This document shows positions 35,868 to 42,549 of a stretch of DNA of 64,000 nucleotides, one piece after another. Below the pieces are notes generated by a model. It saw nothing but the letters and a program-made list of their open reading frames with translations. It ran no database searches and had not been told where the DNA came from. The stretch's first letter is position 1, and every line of letters begins with the position of its first letter. The position numbers were made by a program, and so were the translations under genes. Source of the stretch: JANXUR01 sp038229415. GTDB taxonomy: Bacteria > Acidobacteriota > Terriglobia > Terriglobales > Acidobacteriaceae. Location of the stretch: NCBI GenBank assembly GCA_038229415.1, contig JBBROM010000011.1:62001-126000 (forward strand), written 5' to 3'.

Positions 35868-37709
35868 CTAAGACTTCAATTGCACATAAGTGTTGTAAGT
35901 CTCGTCCGCAATTTGCATGAACGGACGTAATGTAATTTTGCTGCCGTCCGTAGAAACGGCCACGTTGTCCCAGCTTCCCGACTGTACGGGCGCTGCGCGC
36001 AGCAACTCTGCCCGCTCGAACGTGGGCCGGGAGTCCTTCACCGCACCCAGCACAACCGGGCCACGCACCAGTGCGACCAAGTTGGGATGTTGTTCATCCA
36101 CCGCCTCCAGCCGTAGGGGCAGCGGCATCTCTAACTCAATGCGGTCGCCGTTGCGCCAGTTGCGCCGGACGGCAGTGAAGCTGCCAGCTTTCACTTCGCC
36201 GGGTATGCGCTTGCCATTTACGCTGATAATCGCACCCGATCCTGCCCATTCCGGAATGCGCAGATAGACCGCAAATTCCCCTGGGCTCGACAAGGCCAGA
36301 TGAAGCGTTATCTGGCCGTCGGTGGGATAGTTCGTCTCCTGCGTCAGCGAGCATTTCACGCTGCCAGCAGTCCAATGAACGCGCGAGGGCACGTAGAGGT
36401 TTACATACACACCGTCCGGCGCACGTAGGTAGATGCTCTGATGGTAATCCGCGACGAGTTGCGGGAAGGTTCCTGAACAGCAGGGCCACTTGTCGTGCGA
36501 GTAAACCTTCTTACCATTCGTGCCAAAGTCAGAGTAATAGAAGGTGGTGCCGTCCGGCAGAATCGGCTTGGCCCCGAGAATGGTGTTATACAGCACGCGC
36601 TCCATGCTGTCGCCGTAGCGTGAGTCGCGCGTGACGCGCATCAGGTAGCGGGCGATCTTGAAGTGTCCGTATGCACCGCAAGGCGTCTCGAAACTGGCGT
36701 GGGTCTTGTCCAGACTCTCGCCGAGCGCGCCCTTGCCAGGTTCGAGCAAGCCTTCGCTCGGTCCCCAGCCGCCAGTAGCATAGCTCTGGGCCAGCACCAT
36801 GTCGAATCCGTTTTGCGCGGCGCGCAAGTGCTTGCGGCTGGCCAGCGTCAGGTACGCCTGCATGGCAGAACTGAATGCGTTGATGTGGCTGTAGGCATGC
36901 TCGCCCGCCAGCACGTTGATTCCATTCGCCAGCGGATTGAAGTAGGTGTCATCTTCCAGAAAACGTACGGCGAGGTCGCGATAAAACGGTTTACCGCTAC
37001 GCTGATAAGCCAGAAACAAATTTTCTGGCAGGGTGTAGGTTTCATCCCACGTAAACGACTCTTCCTTGTGCGGACGAGCGCGCTGCTCCGGACGCGACAG
37101 CGCCTTTTCTGGCAGAAACTTCAGCGCAGAACGGGTGAGTTGTTCGTGCGCGTGGAGCGCAATCGGGTCGTGAGCAAATTCGTGCGCGTCAATCAGCCCG
37201 CAAGAGAGCTTGTCATAGGTATAGCCCGGCAGGCGATAGCCGTCCAGAAAGTTGGTCTTGCCGTCCAGCGTTTGCGCGTAGGCTTTTACCAGCTTTTGCA
37301 CCTTGGCGCGCGTTGGCTCTGAGCCGGTGACGGCATAAGCACGCGACAGCCCGGAAACGTATTGCCCAAAGCTGTGGCCCGGCACAAAACCTGTCCACTT
37401 GTCGTGCGCGAGGTCAAAGCCCTCGAGGTCATACCACCCGCCCATGTCCTCACCCGGAGCAGGCATACCCGCCTTCTGGCGGAACACTTTCAACATGCGA
37501 TCGTCGTCGAGATTTAGAAAGAGCTGGTGATGGTAGTCGAACTGCTGCTTTAGCGGGCCTGCAAGTAGCTCTACGTCGCGATAAGGAAAGACGGGCAGTG
37601 GCACCGGGCTGGCTTCCGCCCACGCGGGCATAAGTTGTGCCGCATAAACACCGGCGATTGCAACGGTAGAGGTTTGCAGAAAACTACGGCGATGCATGCG
37701 TGCGGACAT
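35868..37709 (-). CDS. GH127/DUF1680 beta-L-arabinofuranosidase-like protein
   Basis: A 613-residue exported enzyme with an (alpha/alpha)6 barrel. A Tat signal (HRRSFLQTSTVAIAGVYAA) opens the protein; ATG 37709 has GGGAGG upstream. The double cysteine in WPCCSGTFPQ matches the Zn-cysteine catalytic site of GH127 enzymes such as Bifidobacterium HypBA1, where one Cys is the nucleophile. C-terminal beta-sandwich strands (FAVYLRIPEWAGSG) are also typical. It is followed by the GH5-like gene, suggesting joint action on arabinose-decorated plant glycans. Family is clear; the sugar is inferred from family knowledge. Confidence 0.88.
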   Translation of the reverse strand: MSARMHRRSFLQTSTVAIAGVYAAQLMPAWAEASPVPLPVFPYRDVELLAGPLKQQFDYHHQLFLNLDDDRMLKVFRQKAGMPAPGEDMGGWYDLEGFDLAHDKWTGFVPGHSFGQYVSGLSRAYAVTGSEPTRAKVQKLVKAYAQTLDGKTNFLDGYRLPGYTYDKLSCGLIDAHEFAHDPIALHAHEQLTRSALKFLPEKALSRPEQRARPHKEESFTWDETYTLPENLFLAYQRSGKPFYRDLAVRFLEDDTYFNPLANGINVLAGEHAYSHINAFSSAMQAYLTLASRKHLRAAQNGFDMVLAQSYATGGWGPSEGLLEPGKGALGESLDKTHASFETPCGAYGHFKIARYLMRVTRDSRYGDSMERVLYNTILGAKPILPDGTTFYYSDFGTNGKKVYSHDKWPCCSGTFPQLVADYHQSIYLRAPDGVYVNLYVPSRVHWTAGSVKCSLTQETNYPTDGQITLHLALSSPGEFAVYLRIPEWAGSGAIISVNGKRIPGEVKAGSFTAVRRNWRNGDRIELEMPLPLRLEAVDEQHPNLVALVRGPVVLGAVKDSRPTFERAELLRAAPVQSGSWDNVAVSTDGSKITLRPFMQIADETYNTYVQLKS

Positions 37710-37732
37710 CCGACCCTCCCGCAACTACGGAC

Positions 37733-37773
37733 GCTCTCGATTTTCCAGCACTTCATCTTAACGCGTCGAGAGC
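37733..37773 (-). terminator. Inverted repeat, possible terminator of the sulfur operon
   Basis: An 8-bp inverted repeat (GCTCTCGA / TCGAGAGC) with a 25-base loop lies between the end of the SUMT-CysH gene and the start of the GH127 gene. The loop is long and no U-tract follows, so the role is uncertain. Confidence 0.35.
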
Positions 37774-37811
37774 CTAGCGCCCGCAAAAATTGCTGCGAGT
37801 CTAGGATGCAA

Positions 37812-39497
37812 CTAGCGCAGCGGTCGGCCTCCACCCTGCCCGGCGGGCACGATGACATGCAATCCGCACTCGGTCTTGTCCAGATGCGGCCAGCGGCCGG
37901 CGCGTTCGTCTTCGCCGGGACGCACCGCCCGCGTGCAATTGGTGCAGCCGATGCTGGGATAGTTCGCGTCATGCAGCACGTTGTAGGGCACGTCGTGCTG
38001 GCGGATGTAGTCCCACACCTGATCCTTGGTCCAGTCGGCCAGCGGATTCACCTTCACTAGGCCGTACTTGGCGTCCCATGCGATTTTCTGCGCGCTGGCC
38101 CGCACCGACGTCTGGTTGCGGCGCACGCTGGTGATCCACGCACTCAGTTCCGCGAGTTTGCGGCGCAGCGGCTCGACCTTGCGCATGTCGCAGCAGCGGT
38201 CGGCGTCGCGCATCCACAGCGCCGCCCCGAGCTCACGTTCCTGCTCTTCGGGAGTTTGCAACGGCAGCACTTTTTCAATGGTCACGCCGTAGCGGCTCTC
38301 GATGCGATCCATCAGGTCGTAGGTTTCGGGGAAAAGAAATTCGGTGTCTATGGTGAAAAGGCGAAAGTCGGCCCGCAGCTTCGATGCCATGTCCACTGTG
38401 ACCATGCCTTCTGCCCCGAATGCGGTGGAGATCGCCACGCGGTCGCCGAACTGCGCGAAGGCCCACTCCAGCACTTTTTCGGCGCTCCAAGTTTCGGAGT
38501 CGGGCGGCACCACAAACTGTTCACGCCCAACGAGGCGTCGCGGGCTAGGTGTTACGACGCTGCTAGCCGAAGGCTGATGTGCTGCCGAGTCTGTCGGTCC
38601 GCCGTCGCGATACAGCTCCACGCGGTTTCGGTCGAAGTCCTGATAGCCCATCAACACTGTGGAAAAGAAAATGTCCGACGGCAACGCGTCATCCATGGCT
38701 CCGGCGGCGCTGTCCCACCAGCCTTCTTCCGCCGCGAGATCGGGCAGGTACATCTCCACGTCCGCATGATTCACGACTTCGCCGACGATCAGCAAGGTTG
38801 GGGCGGGCACGTCCGGAGTGCGATGCAGATGCGCCAGCGTAGTGGCGTAGACCTGCTGTTGCGGAGTGGAAGCGCGTGAGATGACGGCCACCGGAGTCCG
38901 CGCCGGAGTGCCCGCGGCGACCAATCGCCGTGCGACCGATTCGCGATCACGTCCCGGCATGTAGATCACCAGCGTTGTATCCGGCCCGGCAAAGCGCGAC
39001 CAGTCGGCTCCGGTACGGCCTTGCGCCGTATGGGCGGTAACGAACACTACGGCTGACGAGGCGTTGCGATGCGTCAGCGGCATCTGTGTGACGGCTGCCG
39101 CACCGAATGCAGCAGTAACGCCCGGCACGATTTCAAATTCGATGCCGCCCGCACGCAGCGCATCAATCTCCTCGGCCAAGCGCCCAAAGATCAGCGGATC
39201 GCCGCTCTTCAATCGCACGACGTTGCGGCCAGCGGCGGCGTGTTCCACCATCAGAAAGTTAATCTCTTCCTGACGTACGTGTTTGCCCTGTCCTTCTTGG
39301 AGGCCCGCGCTGCGTTTGCCGACGTAGTGAACTTCCGCTGCTTCCGGCACAAGCGCCAGCACTTCCGGCGACACCAGGTCGTCGTGCAGCACCACTTCCG
39401 CGGCGCGCAGAGCGTTCTGCGCCTTCACCGTCAACAGATCGGGATCGCCTGGTCCTGCGCCTACCAGCCAAACTTTGCCTTTTTGCACTGCGCTCAT
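37812..39497 (-). CDS. Fusion: uroporphyrinogen-III C-methyltransferase + APS/PAPS reductase
   Basis: A 561-residue two-domain enzyme. Residues about 8-240 are a tetrapyrrole methylase of the SUMT/CobA type (KVWLVGAGPGDPDLLTVKA, the VRLKSGDPLIFGR stretch, and VIYMPGRD), which makes precorrin-2 for siroheme. After a linker, residues about 330-560 are a CysH-type reductase: FSTAFGAEGMV nucleotide loop, CCDMRKVEPL and CTNC for a 4Fe-4S cluster, and the catalytic Cys in KTECGLH. The cluster cysteines mark APS-type reductases. It overlaps the preceding gene by four bases. Joining siroheme synthesis to sulfate reduction in one chain is unusual and fits the operon, whose sulfite reductase needs siroheme. 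Confidence 0.88.
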   Translation of the reverse strand: MSAVQKGKVWLVGAGPGDPDLLTVKAQNALRAAEVVLHDDLVSPEVLALVPEAAEVHYVGKRSAGLQEGQGKHVRQEEINFLMVEHAAAGRNVVRLKSGDPLIFGRLAEEIDALRAGGIEFEIVPGVTAAFGAAAVTQMPLTHRNASSAVVFVTAHTAQGRTGADWSRFAGPDTTLVIYMPGRDRESVARRLVAAGTPARTPVAVISRASTPQQQVYATTLAHLHRTPDVPAPTLLIVGEVVNHADVEMYLPDLAAEEGWWDSAAGAMDDALPSDIFFSTVLMGYQDFDRNRVELYRDGGPTDSAAHQPSASSVVTPSPRRLVGREQFVVPPDSETWSAEKVLEWAFAQFGDRVAISTAFGAEGMVTVDMASKLRADFRLFTIDTEFLFPETYDLMDRIESRYGVTIEKVLPLQTPEEQERELGAALWMRDADRCCDMRKVEPLRRKLAELSAWITSVRRNQTSVRASAQKIAWDAKYGLVKVNPLADWTKDQVWDYIRQHDVPYNVLHDANYPSIGCTNCTRAVRPGEDERAGRWPHLDKTECGLHVIVPAGQGGGRPLR

Positions 39498-40144
39498 GCC
39501 GTAACCTCGGTTTCAGCGTTATCCGTAGTCGCCGCCAGCGCGGCATCTACTTCGGCGCGCCGAGCTAATCCGAAAAGTAATTTTTTCTTGGTCTCATCCG
39601 GCAGCACGCTGGCTCGAATGCGCTGGCGATTCTCGCCGAGCTCTGTCACCAGCTCGCCAAACTCGGGGCCGTACTGCTGCTCCAGATCCTTACGCAACTT
39701 TTGCGCCAGTGCCGGACTATGGCCGGCGGTGGAGATCGCAATTTGCAGTTCACCACGCCGCACCAGTGCCGGATAGTAAAAGTCGCACAGCGGTGGCACG
39801 TCCACCACGTTGCACAAAATGCCTCGCGCCTGCGCCTCGTGGAACACCAGCTCGTTCACTTCGGGCGCGGACGTCGCTGCAATAATCAGATGCGAACCTT
39901 CGATGTCCGATACTTCAAAGCCGCGATGCTCGAGTTGAATGCGACCTTCGGTGGCCCACTGTTGCACCGTCTCCGTAGCCCAGGTGGCGACTACGCGAAT
40001 GTGCGCTCCGGTGCCCAGCAGGCTAGTGATCTTCTGTTCGCCAATCAGCCCGGCACCCACCACCAGCACCGCGCGTCCGGTGAGCTTCACGAAGATGGGG
40101 AAAAGTGAGTCGAACTCCGGCGCATTGTTCGGCGTTTCGCTCAT
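39494..40144 (-). CDS. Precorrin-2 dehydrogenase / siroheme ferrochelatase (CysG N-terminal / Met8 type)
   Basis: A 216-residue enzyme oxidising precorrin-2 to sirohydrochlorin and probably inserting iron. It opens with FPIFVKLTGRAVLVVGAGLIG, the NAD-binding Rossmann motif of this family, followed by HLIIAATSAPEVNELV and CNVVDVPPLCDFYYPALVRR, which carry the family's conserved Asn-Val-Val-Asp stretch. ATG 40144 has GGAAGG eight bases upstream; GTG 40156 would overlap the preceding stop codon and is also possible. It sits between the sulfite reductase and the SUMT-CysH fusion, so the operon holds the steps from uroporphyrinogen III to siroheme. Confidence 0.9.
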   Translation of the reverse strand: MSETPNNAPEFDSLFPIFVKLTGRAVLVVGAGLIGEQKITSLLGTGAHIRVVATWATETVQQWATEGRIQLEHRGFEVSDIEGSHLIIAATSAPEVNELVFHEAQARGILCNVVDVPPLCDFYYPALVRRGELQIAISTAGHSPALAQKLRKDLEQQYGPEFGELVTELGENRQRIRASVLPDETKKKLLFGLARRAEVDAALAATTDNAETEVTA

Positions 40145-40152
40145 CACGTCGG

Positions 40153-41883
40153 TCACCCTTCCACTCCGTGCGGCACGGTGCCGCTGGGCAGGTCGCGCGC
40201 GGCGGCGTCCACCATAGTTCCGGCCAGAAAGCCTCGCAAATCGTCATTGCTGTGACGGGCGATGAAGCCGCGCAGCTTTTCTTCCCCTGCGCGCTCTTGC
40301 TGATACTGGTTCAGCAGGCGCTCGATGGCGTCGGGCACCTCGGTCGCCAGGCAGCGATAGCCCACCGGACGCGCCGTGGCTTGGTAGTAGCCCAGCGCTC
40401 CGCCGACGCAGAAGTAGTAGGCATCCTGTAGGCCGTGCTCGGTCTTGATCTTTTTGCCCTCGATGCCAATGTCGGCAATCCAGTGCTGGCCGCAACTATT
40501 GGGGCATCCGGTCACATGCAGCTTCAGGTGCTGGTCGAACCCCGGCAGCCGATCTTCCAGTTCGCCGGTCAGCCAGCGGGCAAACCCCTTGGTCTCGGTA
40601 ATGGCCAGTTTGCAGAACTCGGTTCCCGTACATGCCACGATGCCGCGCGCGAAAGAAGAGCCTCCTACCGGCAAACCGAGCTGCTCCAGCTCCTTCGCCA
40701 GCTCCTCTGTTTTGTGGTTCGGCACGTTCACCAGCAGTAGGTTCTGCATCAACGTGGTGCGGATGTCGCCGCTGCCGAAACGGTCGGCCAGATCGGCCAC
40801 CGCGAAAAGCTGGTCGGCATTCAGACGCCCTCGCAACACGGTCGCACCGACATACGAAAAGCCCGCCTGTTTCTGCGGATGGATGCCCACATGATCGCGA
40901 TAGACACTTTCGGGGCGAACTTCTTCCGCGGCTGGTTCCAGAGTAAAACCGAGACGCCGTTCCAGTTCGGTGAGGAATGTTTCCGCCGTCCAGCCGTTGC
41001 GCAGGAACAAATACTTGAGCCGAGCACGGTCACGATGCTCGCGCAGGCCGTCCACTTCGCGGAAGAGTTCCGCGACGGCCTTGGCGACTGCGACTGCCTG
41101 CTCGGGGTGCACAAATACATTCAACTTCTCGGCAAGATGCGGCTCGGTGGAAAGTCCGCCACCCACGCGAAGGGAGAAGCCAACCCCGCCATCCGTGCGT
41201 CGCACGGCGGTCAGGCCCACATCGTTAATTTCGGGATGCACGCACCACTCGTTGCATCCGCTGACGGAAATCTTGAACTTGCGGGGAAGATTGAAAAACT
41301 CAGTGTTGGCGGAGAGTTCTTTGGCGATGTCGCGGGCGATGGGCGAAGCATCAAAAATTTCCGATGGGTCGAGCCCCGCGACCGGGCAGCCGGTCACATT
41401 ACGGACGACGTCGCCACAGGCTCCCTTGGGGTCGAGTCCAGCGGCCCAGAGCGTTTCCAGAACCTCGGGCAGAGATTCGATGGTCACCCAATGCAGTTGG
41501 AAGTTCTGGCGGACGGTGATGTCGGCGACACCACGTCCGTGCTTGGCGGAGACTTCCGCAATCGTGCGCAGTTGCCGAGAGGTGAGGATGCCGCTCGGCA
41601 CCTGAATACGCAGCATCAGGTAGGGTACGGCTTTGCCCTCGCCGCCTTTGCCGCCGGTCACGCCCGCGCCATCGCCTTGGGTGTAGATGCCCCACCACTT
41701 GAAGTACACGCCGAGCCATTCGGGCGGAATCGCATCAAAGCCTTCTCGGGCAAAGCGCCGGAGTTCCTCGAGCGCGTCCCAAGGATTAAGCTCACGCTTT
41801 AGGCGCTCGACGCGCTGCGCTTTTGTTTCGGAAGGCTTCTCAGCCGCGGCGACTCCGCCGTTTTGCTCGATTGCTTGCGACAT
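40153..41883 (-). CDS. Siroheme-dependent nitrite/sulfite reductase (assimilatory)
   Basis: A 576-residue redox enzyme. The C-terminal cluster-binding motifs are CTGTEFCKLA and CPNSCGQ, the CxxxxxC...CxxxC set that binds the 4Fe-4S cluster bridging to siroheme. N-terminal parasitic/nitrite-reductase half-domains (RIQVPSGILTSRQLRTIA, TVRQNFQLHWV) are as expected for ferredoxin-dependent enzymes. ATG 41883 has GGGAGA nine bases upstream; the open frame to 41931 is not used. Neighbours (APS reductase and siroheme synthesis) make sulfite the likely substrate; nitrite cannot be excluded from sequence alone. It is the first gene of the operon. Confidence 0.9.
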   Translation of the reverse strand: MSQAIEQNGGVAAAEKPSETKAQRVERLKRELNPWDALEELRRFAREGFDAIPPEWLGVYFKWWGIYTQGDGAGVTGGKGGEGKAVPYLMLRIQVPSGILTSRQLRTIAEVSAKHGRGVADITVRQNFQLHWVTIESLPEVLETLWAAGLDPKGACGDVVRNVTGCPVAGLDPSEIFDASPIARDIAKELSANTEFFNLPRKFKISVSGCNEWCVHPEINDVGLTAVRRTDGGVGFSLRVGGGLSTEPHLAEKLNVFVHPEQAVAVAKAVAELFREVDGLREHRDRARLKYLFLRNGWTAETFLTELERRLGFTLEPAAEEVRPESVYRDHVGIHPQKQAGFSYVGATVLRGRLNADQLFAVADLADRFGSGDIRTTLMQNLLLVNVPNHKTEELAKELEQLGLPVGGSSFARGIVACTGTEFCKLAITETKGFARWLTGELEDRLPGFDQHLKLHVTGCPNSCGQHWIADIGIEGKKIKTEHGLQDAYYFCVGGALGYYQATARPVGYRCLATEVPDAIERLLNQYQQERAGEEKLRGFIARHSNDDLRGFLAGTMVDAAARDLPSGTVPHGVEG

Positions 41884-41925
41884 TGCTCGTGATCTCCCAC
41901 TTGCGAGTTCAGCTAAGACAACAAA

Positions 41926-41954
41926 ACCCACCCCAATAACATCTGGCGGTGGGT
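41926..41954 (-). promoter_or_regulatory. Leader hairpin upstream of the sulfur operon
   Basis: A 7-bp inverted repeat (ACCCACC / GGTGGGT) with a 15-base loop lies about 45 bases before the reductase start codon. It could act in the leader RNA or as a protein-binding site. The rest of the 666-bp gap to 42549 contains the promoter noted at 42113 but no gene I can support. Confidence 0.35.
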
Positions 41955-42112
41955 GCTCGACTTGCTGTAACTCTAAGAAATGACTAAGTCAGCAAACCTC
42001 CAACGCCGGACGCACAGACGACCAACAACAGCAGGAACACATGGCCTCTGCGGCGCTGTAAATGGGATGCATGGGTTTTAGAGTAGTGTCTGGCGAGAAA
42101 AGCTGCACTTTT

Positions 42113-42140
42113 TTGACAAAGTTTCAGCTATGCATAATTT
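42113..42140 (+). promoter_or_regulatory. Sigma-70-like promoter of the multi-hydrolase cassette
   Basis: TTGACA (42113-42118) is separated by 16 bases from TAATTT (42135-42140) in an AT-rich patch within a GC-rich gap. Transcription from here would leave a leader of about 400 bases before ATG 42550. It is the only good promoter-like site seen in this gap on the plus strand. Confidence 0.55.
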
Positions 42141-42549
42141 TAATGTGATGCATCCGCTACCTGGCGACGATGGCTTCGGCTCTCCACCATAGGCGTATTG
42201 CTCCCATTCTCAGAGCGCCTTGCTTTGCTCCATATCACCGATTGGATAGGTCCGACCACCAATTCAGATAGTGAAAGCTTTCGGGTTCGACGGACCGATT
42301 GCTTCACAAATTTCAGCTGTCCGGGCTAAGTCATTGATCAGGTTGCCGTTAGCAATTTTCTCTTTAGCCCATTGCAGCTTGGCGCACGGAATGCTCTTGA
42401 ACGTGTGTCGCGTTTCTGCGACGCGGTGTTTCGAAAACCATTTCGGATTTTGCCTCAGTCCGAACGGCGCTCATCAACGTCTGGCCCCTCCCCGAGGTCA
42501 ACCGCTGGCACCACCACCGTCCTCACCGCAACTTAAAGGAGCGACTGCC

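Noticed and set aside
39069..39776. 235-residue plus-strand open frame opposite the siroheme genes
   Set aside because: It is antisense to two well-supported enzymes and has no domain or ribosome-binding site.
42271..42280. GAAAGCTTTC palindrome upstream of the cassette
   Set aside because: It is a short palindrome that differs from the LacI-type motif and is not repeated elsewhere near a promoter.
42271..42549. N-terminal extension of the repeat protein
   Set aside because: The frame is open, but there is no ribosome-binding site at 42271 and the composition is not protein-like; AAAGGAG at the right distance marks ATG 42550.
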